Shown: positions 8,450-17,575 of the stretch, one piece after another
Position numbering within the stretch: the stretch's first letter is position 1
Layout of the letters: each line of letters starts with the position of its first letter
Assembly (NCBI RefSeq): GCF_002355375.1
Contig: NZ_AP017312.1
Location: 3,596,501 to 3,660,500, forward strand
Direction: 5' to 3'
Length of the DNA stretch: 64,000 bases
DNA from: Aneurinibacillus soli
GTDB lineage: Bacteria > Bacillota > Bacilli > Aneurinibacillales > Aneurinibacillaceae
Notes under the pieces: generated by a model
What the model was told of the DNA's origin: nothing
What the model saw: only the letters and a program-made list of their open reading frames with translations
Databases searched by the model: none
Position numbers and translations under genes: made by a program

Positions 8450-8667
8450 AACCTGCCACCTCCAAAGGAATTTGGACCAAAGCAAAAAAATGCGGACGCA
8501 CTGCGCCCGCATGTATCAATCATTCCATAATGTTACAACTATGGAAGTATCAGATACCTGCTGACAGCTCATCGTGCGTCACGCAGGTGAGAAGCGGGTG
8601 CTCCTGCTTTGGATTCCGTTATTCATTGCACTTTTCATAGTATAGCGCATGATATATGTCACGTCAA
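8450..8667 (-). promoter_or_regulatory. infC operon promoter and attenuating leader (L20-type)
   Basis: A near-consensus promoter: TTGACG (8662-8667), 17-base spacer, TATACT (8639-8644). The ~185-base untranslated leader contains several inverted repeats and, at 8490-8512, a strong GC stem followed by seven Us (8483-8489) well before the infC start. This is the layout of the L20 leader of Bacillota, in which excess ribosomal protein L20 favours premature termination. The terminator and promoter are seen directly; L20 as effector is from the known family. Confidence 0.85.
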
Positions 8668-8687
8668 GGTTTGCCTCAAAAATATTT

Positions 8688-10940
8688 TTAGTGCGGCATG
8701 GACTGTGCCAGCTCGCAGTCTTCTACAAAAGAAGTCCCCGAAATTTGTTTTGCCGCTTTTTTAACTTTCGCTGCCATTTCTGCTACTTGATTCGCCGTGC
8801 TGTATTTTCCCGGCTCGCATCGAACAGCAGCAAGTGAGATCGATAGCACCGGTTTCCCCCCTTCCCCTCGCTGTTCAAACTCCACAAAATGCGAAGAGAA
8901 GTATTCTAAAATGTATGCTACGATTCCTTCAATCTCAGCCGGTGGACCTATCAGAATGAAATCATCTCCACCAATATGACCGAGAAAGCTCCCCTTGCTC
9001 CCGGTCACCCGGATCGCCGTCGCCATCATCTGTGCAGTCCGGCGAATGATCTCATCCCCTGTCTCAAAACCGTACTGGTCATTAAACCACTTGAATTTAT
9101 CCAGGTCACAGTACAGTACCATAAACAGTTCTGCCTGACTAAGTCGGGATGCGATTTCTCTTTCGATCCGGAGATTGCCAGGAAGACCCGTCAGCGGATT
9201 GGACACCGCCGCAATCTCCAGCCGAGCTTTGGCCAGTCTGTCAAGCAAACTCTGGACCGATACCACTCCGATATAGTTCTCCTTCTCTGTTACAATAATG
9301 ACATCATACAAATGGAACGACTCCCGTTCCATCGACAGCTTGGCTACCTTCTCAATATTTTGTCGGCTATCTACCACAAGCGGACTATTGTTCATAATTT
9401 GTGCAACCGATTTCTCATAGTACAGCGGTACGCCATATTGGCCCCCTAACACACGGTACAGCTGAAAGCGCATAATCAGCCCCTTCGGCTTCTGTCCATC
9501 CAGCACAACAATGCTGTCAATCCTCGTATTCCGTTCCAAAATGTGATGAACCTCCCGTACGGAAGCCTCCTTATTTACACAAATCGTGCTCATGACAATA
9601 TCTCCGACCCGATTTGTTGATTCATCCAATACAATCGGCTGACGCTCCTGTTCGAGCTCCCTAATTTTGTTAATGGCTTCGTCATTAGTAGGCGCAAATT
9701 CTCGCTTCGGGCGTCCAAGCCAGTATCCCTGCCCATAGTCAACACCGAGCTGAATAAGTGTTTCCAGTTCTTTTTCCGTCTCAATTCCCTCGCCAATAAT
9801 CCGGCATTTGACTTTATTGGCGAACTGGACAAATGTCTCGACAAGCGCCTGTTTAACCGGGTCGCTGTCAATGTTGCGGATAAGCGCCATATCGAGCTTA
9901 ATATAATCTGGATAAATCTCCGCAATCGCTTCAAGGCTTGAATAACCTGCCCCCGCATCATCTACTGCAATCAAGTAGCCCTTCTTACGGTATTCCTGAA
10001 TCACCGTACGAAACGATTCGAAATTTTTGATCGCATGCCGCTCTGTAATTTCAAATACGATATTATGTGGATTCAGTTGATATTCTTCCATCAACTTGAA
10101 TACATGCCCCCGTAGCAAAAATGGATCATCAATGCTTCTCGCATCAAGATTAATAAATAACTTGGCAGACGGATGCATCTCCTGTAGACGATCAATCGCT
10201 TTGCGCCGACACATCGATTCCAGCTGAAAGCTGCGCCCTGTCTGTTCAGCAAATGAAAACAACGGTCCTGGCGAATAAAAAGGCGAGCCTTCTGGACCAC
10301 GTACAAGCGATTCCCATCCAAGCGGCACACCTGTTTTCAGTGACACAATCGGCTGTAGTACCGTATGAATGTCTTCCTTCTCCATGATCGTACGGAACTG
10401 CTGCATATGTTTGAACTCATTAGACATCAATTCATATTTTGCCATCTGGCTGGCAAATTTTACAGAAGAATACATCTCTTTGGACAGTTCAGCTCCCGAG
10501 ACATTCGCATATCCGATATGTACGGAAACTTCGCTCATATGCGAATAGGTAAGTTGGCGATTCAGCTCCCTTTCTACTTCCTGCTTTAAATCTACACATA
10601 GCCCGTGTAAAAATATATCGCTCACTTCGTGTTTAGCCGAGATGTAGACCGCATAATCGTCTCCCCATAGCTTTTGAACCGCAATCAGCCGCACAGGCGG
10701 TTCCATAACTTGGCGGCAAGCTGCGAGCAGTGCATGGTCCATCTGTTGCAGAACCCGACTCGTAACCAGTTGACCAAATTTGGCTTCAATCTCAGATAAT
10801 TTAATGATATCGAGATACAGAAGCACAACATGGCGTGACTGCGCCAATTCGGCTTCCAATAACTTTTTGACCTGCATCCGCTGGTCTGTATAGACAAATG
10901 GATTTGCTTTTTTGCGCAAACGTTTTAAAAAAGGCAGCAT
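8688..10940 (-). CDS. GGDEF(degenerate)-EAL-CBS-CBS-GGDEF signalling protein
   Basis: A 750-residue cytoplasmic c-di-GMP-type protein. Domains in order: residues ~30-165, a degenerate GGDEF-like domain (YLDIIKLSEIE and WGDDYAVY in place of GGDEF); ~190-430, an EAL phosphodiesterase domain with QPIV, ESLVRGP in place of EALVR, FINLDA, FEITERHA, AVDDAGAGYSS and IKLDM; ~445-560, a CBS pair; ~585-745, a C-terminal GGDEF domain with CDLDKFKWFNDQYG and GGDDF in place of GGDEF. EAL metal ligands appear largely retained, so phosphodiesterase activity is plausible; cyclase activity of GGDDF is uncertain. CBS pairs usually bind adenylates, giving an energy input. ATG 10940 has AGGAGGGG upstream. Adjacent, divergent chemoreceptor suggests a motility link. 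Confidence 0.9.
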   Translation of the reverse strand: MLPFLKRLRKKANPFVYTDQRMQVKKLLEAELAQSRHVVLLYLDIIKLSEIEAKFGQLVTSRVLQQMDHALLAACRQVMEPPVRLIAVQKLWGDDYAVYISAKHEVSDIFLHGLCVDLKQEVERELNRQLTYSHMSEVSVHIGYANVSGAELSKEMYSSVKFASQMAKYELMSNEFKHMQQFRTIMEKEDIHTVLQPIVSLKTGVPLGWESLVRGPEGSPFYSPGPLFSFAEQTGRSFQLESMCRRKAIDRLQEMHPSAKLFINLDARSIDDPFLLRGHVFKLMEEYQLNPHNIVFEITERHAIKNFESFRTVIQEYRKKGYLIAVDDAGAGYSSLEAIAEIYPDYIKLDMALIRNIDSDPVKQALVETFVQFANKVKCRIIGEGIETEKELETLIQLGVDYGQGYWLGRPKREFAPTNDEAINKIRELEQERQPIVLDESTNRVGDIVMSTICVNKEASVREVHHILERNTRIDSIVVLDGQKPKGLIMRFQLYRVLGGQYGVPLYYEKSVAQIMNNSPLVVDSRQNIEKVAKLSMERESFHLYDVIIVTEKENYIGVVSVQSLLDRLAKARLEIAAVSNPLTGLPGNLRIEREIASRLSQAELFMVLYCDLDKFKWFNDQYGFETGDEIIRRTAQMMATAIRVTGSKGSFLGHIGGDDFILIGPPAEIEGIVAYILEYFSSHFVEFEQRGEGGKPVLSISLAAVRCEPGKYSTANQVAEMAAKVKKAAKQISGTSFVEDCELAQSMPH

Positions 10941-11277
10941 CACACACTCCCCTCCTCTTCCCTCCATTATGCCAACGAAATTTTAAGACTGTGTAAATCT
11001 CATGTAAATAACGAGAAAATATACCCATTACATTTTGATTATTTTTTTCGAATGGTTTTTCTCTAATAAAAAACATCTTCAAATGATGCAAATTAGCATT
11101 TTGATGCAAAAAAACATTTTGTGTTATAATTCGTTTTTTTACTATCTTCATGTTGTTTTTTCCATATACATACAATGCTAATACGCATTGTAATTCTCAA
11201 GATTTCCCTCTCTCTCCTTTGGCACACTGTTTGCTTACAATAATAAGCCTATATACCAGGAGGAAAAGGAATACACT
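10941..11277 (+). promoter_or_regulatory. AT-rich divergent intergenic region
   Basis: No gene is seen. It holds a candidate sigma-A promoter for the chemoreceptor, TTGATG (11101-11106), 18-base spacer, TATAAT (11125-11130). Nearer the gene is GCCTATAT (11247-11254), close to the sigma-D -10 element GCCGATAT often found at chemotaxis genes, but no TAAA box lies at the right distance. A 7-bp inverted repeat ACAATGC/GCATTGT is at about 11171-11191. Confidence 0.5.
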
Positions 11278-13248
11278 ATGCAAAAACGGCTGCAATTATC
11301 TATTAAAAAAAGACTAAATATTTCATTTTTAATCCTACTTCTCATTCCAAGCCTAGCCATTGGCCTTCTTTCGTATCAAACAGCCCGACAGAAGGTGCAA
11401 GATCAAGTGCTCGATCAAGCGAAAGGAAACACCCATCTTTTGGACCAGCTCGTCATACGACTGATTGAACCTGAGCTACAAAATGTCACCCTGCTGGCCG
11501 AAAACGTAAATGCTAACATGTATGCCGGGCGGCAAAGCCCACGGGTTATGGAAATGATTCATCAATTCCAACGGCTCCATCCCGAAATTGCCTCCGCATA
11601 TGTCGGCACAGAAGCTGGATTTCTTATTATGGATGGTTCTGAGAAACTGGAAGCTGATTATGATGTGCGTAAACGTCCCTGGTACCAGCAGGGGCGCCAG
11701 AGTGACACAAAACCGGTCATTACCGATCCATATGTCGATAAGATAACCGGCCAAACTGTTGTGAGCCTCCTTAAGAAAACAAAAGACGGTTCCGGTGTAG
11801 TAGGAATTGACCTGAATTTATCCAAGCTTGCGGAAATGACGAGTTCTATTAAAATTGGCAAACAAGGCTACGTTTTTATGATAGACCAACAGAAAAAAAT
11901 TCTCGTTCACCCATCTAGCAAAAACGGGGCTGATGCACCAAAAGAAATCGTCGCACAGCTATTCAGTAAACCATCCGGCAGTTATGACACAAGAAACAAT
12001 ACTGAAACAACTCGAACGTTTTTTGTGACAAATGAGCTAACAGGCTGGAAGCTGGGCGGCACGATTAATATGGCAGAAGTAACAGCAGAGGCGAATCCGA
12101 TTTTTACAACGACAGTAGTGGTCATCACAGCAGCACTTCTACTCGGTGGATTGCTTGTATACGTTGTAATTTCCTCGATTACCCGTCCCCTCCGTCTACT
12201 TGACCATGCTTCCGAAGTGATCAGCAGCGGAGACTTAACAGAGCGGGTTCTGATCACATCCAACGACGAGCTTGGACAACTGGGCCAACGCTTTAATCAG
12301 ATGGGAGAATCATTGCAGCATGTACTGCATGATGTCAGAGAAAAAGCAGAGCATCTTGCAGCTGCTTCTGAAGAATTGATGCAAGGCGCAAAAGAAACAA
12401 GCCATGCGGTTGAGCATGTGTCGACTACGATTCAAGAAATTGCCGCTGGCTCCGAACAACAAGTGCAAAGTGTGGAAGATACCTCAAACACCATCATTCG
12501 TATGTCAGGGTCGATGCAGCAAATCGCTGAACATGCACAGCAAACCTCTGCTTCTGTTGCCGAAACATCCGATGTTGCGGCGAATGGGACCGAAGCGATT
12601 CAACTAGCGATTCAACAGATGGACTTGATTCATACCAAAATAACACGTCTTTCTGATACAATTAGCAGTCTGGAAGAGCGCTCACATGAGATTGAGAACT
12701 TCGTCGGGATTATTACCGGAATTGCAGCGCAGACAAATCTTCTGTCTTTAAATGCCGCTATCGAAGCAGCACGTGCAGGTGAACAAGGACGTGGCTTCGC
12801 CGTTGTGGCTGATGAAGTCCGCCAGTTAGCTGAGCAATCTTCACAGTCAGCAAATCACATTACGTCTCTAATTCAGACGATTCAGAACGAGACAAAAGCG
12901 GCCGTTGATTTTATGGAAGACGGGGTTCAGGAAGTGAAGAAAGGAATCGATGCGGTATATGTCGCAGGACAGTCATTCCAGTCTATCCGCGAATCGATTG
13001 AGCATGCGGCCGAGCAAGTATATGAAGTCTCTTCCTCTGCTCAGGAGATGTCAGCCGGAGCCGAAACAGTAGCCCGGTCTATTGAGATTATCTCTGAGAT
13101 TGCAGAGCGTTCCGCTTCGGGCATGGAGACAGCTTCTGCGAGTACAGAAGAACAACTCGCTTCGATGGAGGAAATATCTGCATCTGCTGAGGCACTTGCT
13201 CATATGGCAGAAGGGTTGGAAGAAGTGATTCAACGTTTTAATGTGTAG
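11278..13248 (+). CDS. Methyl-accepting chemotaxis protein with extracellular Cache-type sensor
   Basis: A 656-residue chemoreceptor. Membrane segment 1 at about 17-35, an extracellular ~240-residue sensor containing the dCache-like [20 protein letters not shown] and [22 protein letters not shown], segment 2 at about 278-300, a HAMP domain ([20 protein letters not shown]), then a long methyl-accepting coiled coil. The signalling tip [21 protein letters not shown] and [18 protein letters not shown] is perfectly conserved, so it should couple to CheA/CheW. The sensor type generally binds amino acids or organic acids; the ligand is not predictable. AGGAGGAAAAGG precedes the ATG. Monocistronic, ending in the terminator at 13259. 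Confidence 0.94.
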   Translation: MQKRLQLSIKKRLNISFLILLLIPSLAIGLLSYQTARQKVQDQVLDQAKGNTHLLDQLVIRLIEPELQNVTLLAENVNANMYAGRQSPRVMEMIHQFQRLHPEIASAYVGTEAGFLIMDGSEKLEADYDVRKRPWYQQGRQSDTKPVITDPYVDKITGQTVVSLLKKTKDGSGVVGIDLNLSKLAEMTSSIKIGKQGYVFMIDQQKKILVHPSSKNGADAPKEIVAQLFSKPSGSYDTRNNTETTRTFFVTNELTGWKLGGTINMAEVTAEANPIFTTTVVVITAALLLGGLLVYVVISSITRPLRLLDHASEVISSGDLTERVLITSNDELGQLGQRFNQMGESLQHVLHDVREKAEHLAAASEELMQGAKETSHAVEHVSTTIQEIAAGSEQQVQSVEDTSNTIIRMSGSMQQIAEHAQQTSASVAETSDVAANGTEAIQLAIQQMDLIHTKITRLSDTISSLEERSHEIENFVGIITGIAAQTNLLSLNAAIEAARAGEQGRGFAVVADEVRQLAEQSSQSANHITSLIQTIQNETKAAVDFMEDGVQEVKKGIDAVYVAGQSFQSIRESIEHAAEQVYEVSSSAQEMSAGAETVARSIEIISEIAERSASGMETASASTEEQLASMEEISASAEALAHMAEGLEEVIQRFNV

Positions 13249-13258
13249 TAGGGAAAAT

Positions 13259-13311
13259 GGAGGATATCTCAAAAGCTGTAACACCGCGGCTGAGGTAGCC
13301 TCTTTTTTCTG
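13259..13311 (+). terminator. Chemoreceptor terminator, GGCTGTCTC family (diverged)
   Basis: Nested stem: GAGGATATCTCA with TGAGGTAGCCTC outside, AGCTGT with GCGGCT inside, then six Ts. The composite repeat of locus A begins 15 bases later. Confidence 0.75.
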
Positions 13312-13995
13312 GGTGGAGGTTTTCGCCAAAGCATAGTGGAGGAGCGGGATCGGGCGGGACCCCGTCACTTCGGTACGCTTACAGAGAAGCTGGGACTGTC
13401 CGCTCCAGGTGCCAGGCGAACTCGCCCACAAAAGGTGTCCGCGATGAAATTGCATCGAAGCATTGTGGGCAAAAGCCCGTTCGCCTGTCTCCTTCCGCTG
13501 GGGAATCGCATACAGGCGTTCCGTTGCCCCGCCCGATCCCGCTCCTGACACAGTTTGGATAAAAACCATCAAGCAATATCAAGAGGCTGAGCTTTGCTAT
13601 GCAGGTAAAAAATAAGGAAGCGATCTTGCGAAAAGCCAGTGGCTACCGAGCAAATCCTTTCTGGCGTTGCATGTTTTTTGTAAACCGAAACGTTGTGCGG
13701 GGAGTGGGAGAAGGAAGGAGTAAGAGAGCGCCTGTACGCGCCTACTCAGTGGAGGGAGAACGACGAACGAGCCTTTGCCCGCAATCCTTCGGTGAATCAA
13801 CATCGTAGGCTTTTCTTACGATTAGTCAAGTGAATCATAATGATTTTGAGTGATTATTTTGTAAGTAACAGGGGGAGGAAGCGGAGAGAAAATAACAGGT
13901 TTCACAGAAAGTATGGATGTTGACATACCAAATAAACCTAGGGTGTTTTTATTTTTTGCTAGGTTTATTTGGTATATGGTATGATAGAAATTGCA

Positions 13996-15213
13996 TTATG
14001 ATCTGGTGGCACACTGGTACTCATAGTGCTGATTGTGTGTAATAAGGTAGAAGAGGCACTTCAAGAGCTTATTTACACAAGCGATCGACGCAACTTTATG
14101 ACACTTGTTATAAGGTTGCGTTTTTACTTTGTCATAGTACTCAACGAGATGGTTGTTCCCGAAACGACGCTGTTTAATCATATTCTGAATGACAAGGTAA
14201 AGCAGTTTACGCAGGTGCTTGTTTCCGCGCTTATTGATTTTATCCTGGAAAAAGGTTTTACCGGACTGGAACCGTCGGATATCAATCCCTGCAAAGGCGT
14301 TGAGCTGTTTCGGATTGTCGAAGCGGCGGATGTCTCCGATTTCGGCGAGTAAACGCACCGCTGTATTTACCCCAATGCCCGGAAAGCTGAGAAGAACTTG
14401 ATAGTCCTCTCGATGCATGCTCATTTCCTCCATTTGCCGAATCAGAGCTTCTCGTTGGCGAAGAATCTCCAAATAACGTTTGACATAGATGCGTAGCTGG
14501 TCACAAAGAACATCGGTTGCGGAAACCGCCGGATACGAGTTCTGTGCGGCTTCAAGCAACTGGATGGCTTTCTTCTCAGCGGTACCTGCCGATAACTTTT
14601 TGTCGGTACTCTTGAGAATCCGGTTTCTGATTACGGTTTTGGAAAGACCGTTCACGAGATCGGGATGTGGAAATAACTGAATGACATGTAAACAGAGCTC
14701 CGATCGGCTTGTAAAGATCGTTTCCAGTTCGGAAAAGGTCAGTTGAATGACTTTATGCATCCGATTGCGAAGAGTAGAAAGTTCTCCGTCTAATTCTTGG
14801 TAAAACCGAGAGAGAGACTTTAGCTGCTGGAAGAAGTCATTGGGTACTTCTTTTTCTCTTCGAGAGACCGTGAAATGAGTCAACGCCAGCCGATGAGCGT
14901 CACTTCGATCCGTTTTATGCATCCGCATAGAAGCGGACTGCAGTTTGGCTTCAAGCGGGTTTAACAGGCAATAGGTGTACTGATGATCTTGCATAAAGCG
15001 TTCCAGTTGTCTGGAGTATACGCCCGTAGCTTCGAAAACAATGGACGGTTGTTCCCCATCTTGCTCGATCAGCTTCTCCATGCAGGCATGCAACCCTTCA
15101 AAATCGGAACGGGTATGCCGGATTTCTCCTTCAAACTCACAGTGCCGGTCGGCATTGTACACCACCCAATAGCTCTTTCCCATACTTACATCAAATGCGA
15201 CTACATGTTTCAT
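13996..15213 (-). CDS. IS110-family transposase (DEDD recombinase), copy A
   Basis: 405 residues. The N-terminal RuvC-like DEDD domain shows Asp8 (AFDVSMGKSYW), Glu61 (VFEATGVYSR), Asp102 and Asp105 (KTDRSDAHRLAL). The C-terminal Transposase_20 domain has SFPGIGVNTAVRLLAEIGD, then RFQSGKTFF with the presumed catalytic serine, and KINKRGNKHLRK. All catalytic positions are present, so the protein should be active. ATG 15213 is chosen over 15252 since AGGAGGAG lies 7 bases upstream. Family members insert with an RNA guide and leave no long target duplication. Confidence 0.95.
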   Translation of the reverse strand: MKHVVAFDVSMGKSYWVVYNADRHCEFEGEIRHTRSDFEGLHACMEKLIEQDGEQPSIVFEATGVYSRQLERFMQDHQYTYCLLNPLEAKLQSASMRMHKTDRSDAHRLALTHFTVSRREKEVPNDFFQQLKSLSRFYQELDGELSTLRNRMHKVIQLTFSELETIFTSRSELCLHVIQLFPHPDLVNGLSKTVIRNRILKSTDKKLSAGTAEKKAIQLLEAAQNSYPAVSATDVLCDQLRIYVKRYLEILRQREALIRQMEEMSMHREDYQVLLSFPGIGVNTAVRLLAEIGDIRRFDNPKQLNAFAGIDIRRFQSGKTFFQDKINKRGNKHLRKLLYLVIQNMIKQRRFGNNHLVEYYDKVKTQPYNKCHKVASIACVNKLLKCLFYLITHNQHYEYQCATRS

Positions 15214-15458
15214 GGTTGTTCTCCTCCTGATGTTCGTTGTAGAAGCCTTCACGCATCCTTATCGATTCCCTTTTCTTATACACGATCTCAATGGATCCAA
15301 CATACTGAAGCTGATTCAAATAAGGGCAGTGAAGTTGGCCTGTTTCTTTGACGGATTCAAGATCCCGAAGCCCACTCGGCCTGTTTCTTCACTTCTACCA
15401 CAAAAAAATAGTAGCACAAACCGTGGCCTTGGTCTGTGCTACTAATCTTAGTATGTTT
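15214..15458 (-). ncRNA. Candidate bridge RNA in the IS110 leader, copy A
   Basis: The 245 bases between the element end and the transposase start are too long for a simple leader and strongly structured. At the 5' end is a 36-base hairpin (15409-15444) with arms TAGTAGCACA and TGTGCTACTA. Next is a stem GTGAAG/CTTCAC enclosing two copies of GAAACAGGCC (complement at 15337-15347 and 15378-15387). The 10-mer TGTTTCTTTG (15341-15350) recurs exactly across the right junction (15454-15463). IS110 elements of one subgroup encode a guide RNA here; the assignment is inference. Confidence 0.45.
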
Positions 15459-15609
15459 CTTTGCGGGCACGTTCGCCGGGCTCCCGTAGCGGACAGCCAC
15501 CACTTCCCTGCAAGCGTACCGAAGCGAACGGCTCCTTCCTTCTCCCACTCCCTCCCCCCACACGTTGTCGATATCACGAAAAAGCTGTCTCACTTTCCAT
15601 GAAATTTAT

Positions 15610-16296
15610 CTAATCTCCAAAAATGACCTGTTCTAGTTTTTCTATACTACCAATCATAATTTTCTTTTTTTCAATATGAATAAGCTTCTCATCTTGCAGC
15701 TCGAGCAAAATTTTTGTAACCGTTTCTCGCACCGTTCCGGTCATATCAGCCATCTGCTGATGTGTTAATTTGAGATTGATTAGAATCCCATCTTTGCGCT
15801 GAGTTCCATGCTGTCCTGCTAAGCGTAAGAGCATTCTGATCACTCTGGTACGAGCATCAAGTATCGTCAAATTGGTGATCAATTCATTCGCTTTACGCAA
15901 CCGATCAAGCGTCGTTTTTAGAATCTTCATGGAAATGTTCGGGTTTCGATTGAGCAGCGACATAAAGTCCTGTCGCTTAAGGGCATACAATACGGACTTT
16001 TCCATCGTTTTCGCACTGGCAGACCGAACTTGTTCATTTTCTAATACGGCCATCTCCCCAAAAAAATCACCATCCCCAAAAATCGCCAGAATAATCTCTC
16101 TTGCTTCATCAATGCGATAAATATTGATCACGCCGGATTTAATCATATAAAGCTCGTCGCCTTTTTCCCCTTCTAAAAATACAGTTCTTCCTTTTTCATA
16201 CGTGCGAGTTATAAACATAGAAGAAATTTCTCGTAAGTCTGCTTCCTCTAACTCTTCAAAAAAAGGAAAATAACATAGAAAGCGCCAATCTATCAC
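15610..16296 (-). CDS. Crp/Fnr-family transcription regulator
   Basis: A 228-residue regulator: cyclic-nucleotide-binding fold (residues ~10-125, with GDFFGEMAVLENEQVRSASA) and a C-terminal winged helix (~150-225, LTHQQMADMTGTVRETVTKIL) with the E-x-x-R-like recognition helix. The CNB pocket keeps GEMA but not the full cAMP phosphate motif, and the N-terminus has no cysteine cluster, so it is neither a clear Crp nor an Fe-S Fnr. Start: GTG 16296 follows GGGGG by 9 bases; upstream ATGs at 16305 and 16320 have no spaced ribosome binding site. It is next to repeat locus A and a structured intergenic region. Ligand and targets are unknown. Confidence 0.85.
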   Translation of the reverse strand: MIDWRFLCYFPFFEELEEADLREISSMFITRTYEKGRTVFLEGEKGDELYMIKSGVINIYRIDEAREIILAIFGDGDFFGEMAVLENEQVRSASAKTMEKSVLYALKRQDFMSLLNRNPNISMKILKTTLDRLRKANELITNLTILDARTRVIRMLLRLAGQHGTQRKDGILINLKLTHQQMADMTGTVRETVTKILLELQDEKLIHIEKKKIMIGSIEKLEQVIFGD

Positions 16297-16334
16297 AATG
16301 AACATCCCCCATTTGTTCATGTTTTAATAAAAAA

Positions 16335-16451
16335 TACCCCTTAATACATACAGTGGTTTAACCCAATTAAGGACCATTGTATGTGTTAAAGGGTATAAAT
16401 GCTAGCACTTAAGTACAATACACTTATTTTGTAGTACGAGTAAGTGTGTAC
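16335..16451. other. Two adjacent long hairpins of unknown role
   Basis: Hairpin 1 (16335-16395) pairs TACCCCTTAATACATACA with TGTATGTGTTAAAGGGTA around a 20-base core that itself carries TTAACCC. Hairpin 2 (16413-16451) pairs GTACAATACACTTA with TAAGTGTGTAC. Neither is followed by a T-run on the minus strand, so they are not plain terminators. They fill the gap between the lipoprotein gene and the Crp/Fnr gene and may be a leader structure or a small non-autonomous element. Confidence 0.5.
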
Positions 16452-16464
16452 ACTATCACTTCTA

Positions 16465-17034
16465 TCAGTTTCCTTTTTTACTCATATCAACATTATATTT
16501 CTTTGTCATATCTTGCAGTTCAGAATTAGCTTGTTTGTTTAATTCTTGTGCTTCTTTAAGTAAGTCATCCGCAGCAACTATTTTTGCCATGTCCTCTGAC
16601 TCGAAAGCAGTAATGATCTCAGTAACACCTATCACGTTCTTATCAGCCATCTTAATTCTTTTTTCATGCATTGCGCTTAGTTCTTTGTCAGGTGTGATCG
16701 CTTTGAGTTTTTCTTGTACTTCTTTAGCTTTCGGCAAAAGTCCCGTCTTTAGTTTTTCGGCCTTCTGTGCATCCGTTAGCTTATCATATTCAGGGTTATT
16801 GTTAAGATCGTTGATCTGTTTTACAAACTCCGCATTTGCCTCTTGGGCAGGCTGTACTGCTTCAAGATACTTAACTAACGCCTCTTTTCCTGCATCCTCT
16901 TTTGGTTGGGCTGCCTGTTGTTGCGTATTCGTTTGTGGCGCAGTTGCATTTGCTGGTTTTTCACTCTTGCTTCCGCATCCATATAAAGAAATCGACAACA
17001 CCACTAATCCTGCAAGCAATGCTTCTTTCTTCAT
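16465..17034 (-). CDS. Lipoprotein, helical, function unknown
   Basis: 189 residues. The N-terminus is a lipoprotein signal (KKEALLAGLVVLSISLYGC) with the lipobox LYGC, so Cys19 is lipidated and the protein sits on the outer face of the membrane. A Gln/Thr/Pro-rich linker (about 22-45) is followed by a Lys/Glu-rich all-helical domain. ATG 17034 has AAGGGGG upstream; earlier in-frame starts lack one. No family recognised; such small helical lipoproteins are common in Bacillales. Confidence 0.8.
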   Translation of the reverse strand: MKKEALLAGLVVLSISLYGCGSKSEKPANATAPQTNTQQQAAQPKEDAGKEALVKYLEAVQPAQEANAEFVKQINDLNNNPEYDKLTDAQKAEKLKTGLLPKAKEVQEKLKAITPDKELSAMHEKRIKMADKNVIGVTEIITAFESEDMAKIVAADDLLKEAQELNKQANSELQDMTKKYNVDMSKKGN

Positions 17035-17195
17035 AATAAATCCCCCTTCTCTTTTTGAATATATGAAGTAAATTACTCCTATATCGTAATTGTTCAGCTT
17101 ACGGATGAAATGGATAAGCCATGAACATTGTATATTTATGAGAGGGTATAAGGACTTATGAATGTTTCTATTCCTGCTGGTCACTAGCTACTAAA

Positions 17196-17405
17196 TCAAA
17201 GTTGACCCGCAACTTGTTCCAATTTCTCCTCATTCCGTTCACCTTCTGCGTTTTGCTCAGGCACGATGAGAAATCGCTCTCCTTTTTCGTTCTCTTCTAT
17301 TTTAAGGTTGAGACCTTGCGAGAAGTTCAGCCCTGCCAGCTCCTTAACGACTTCGTTCAAATTTGTCAGAGACAGTGTTCGAAACTGTGTGATCGTTGGA
17401 TTCAT
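17196..17405 (-). CDS. Small hypothetical protein, 69 residues
   Basis: Not recognised. A short acidic protein, MNPTITQFRTLSLTNLNEV.., with a charged Glu/Asn/Gln tail. ATG 17405 has GGGAGGA 10 bases upstream. It lies between the lipoprotein gene and the thrS terminator region, on the same strand as both; coding is supported mainly by the ribosome binding site and amphipathic pattern. Confidence 0.6.
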   Translation of the reverse strand: MNPTITQFRTLSLTNLNEVVKELAGLNFSQGLNLKIEENEKGERFLIVPEQNAEGERNEEKLEQVAGQL

Positions 17406-17520
17406 TCCGAAGATTCCTCCCTTCACAGCCAGTATACATCGTTTCTTCTTGGAGGAACTGTGATTGAGATTACACTTCTGAACATTTATCTTTTCTGTGA
17501 AAATCGATGAAGAAAGATGA

Positions 17521-17574
17521 AGAGGCTGCCCCACTCGCCATAACATGACGCTTGAGACAGCCTCTTTATATCAT
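17521..17574 (-). terminator. Terminator after thrS, GGCTGTC family
   Basis: AGAGGCTGCCCCACT pairs imperfectly with the side ending GAGACAGCCTCTT; an inner CGCCAT..ATGACG forms a second stem. Same family as the hairpins at 23206 and 63264. Confidence 0.7.
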
Positions 17575-17575
17575 A

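Larger units (their letters stand above)
13815..15458 (-). mobile_element. IS110-family insertion sequence, copy A
   Basis: 1,644 bp, identical in length and apparently in sequence to copy B. Ends were set by comparing with the uninterrupted locus C: left junction TTTT-CT-TACGATTAG, right junction GTTT-CT-TTGCGGGC. The shared CT dinucleotide would be the recombination core; one copy is counted in the element. No target duplication beyond TTTCTT is visible. Near the ends is a short inverted match, CGATTAG (left) against CTAATCT (right). A 17-bp hairpin at 13927-13978 lies in the transposase 3' region. Confidence 0.88.
13326..15570. repeat. Composite palindromic repeat, locus A (interrupted by IS110)
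   Basis: Unit 1 is 13326-13558 (233 bp), an imperfect palindrome whose ends CCAAAG..GGAGCGGGATCGGGCGG and CCGCCCGATCCCGCTCC..TTTGG are complementary and whose centre also pairs. A 128-base spacer follows. Unit 2 (13687-13816 plus 15461-15570) is related to unit 1 in the opposite orientation, with ends CGAAACGTTGTG and CACGTTGTCG. It is split by the 1,644-bp insertion element. The locus lies between the terminators of the chemoreceptor (+) and the Crp/Fnr gene (-). Short open frames on both strands inside are a by-product of the GC-rich palindrome and are not called as genes. Confidence 0.85.

Noticed and set aside
11247-11254. Sigma-D promoter for the chemoreceptor (GCCTATAT)
   Set aside because: The -35 element TAAA is absent at 15 bases; kept only as a remark.
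13927-13978. 17-bp hairpin as terminator of the IS110 transposase
   Set aside because: The poly-A/T run lies in the loop and the hairpin is inside the element's noncoding end; a role in the guide RNA or transposition is as likely, so it is only mentioned with the element.
13996-15252. Longer IS110 transposase form with 13 extra N-terminal residues
   Set aside because: The upstream ATG has no ribosome binding site, while ATG 15213 follows AGGAGGAG and gives the family's start.
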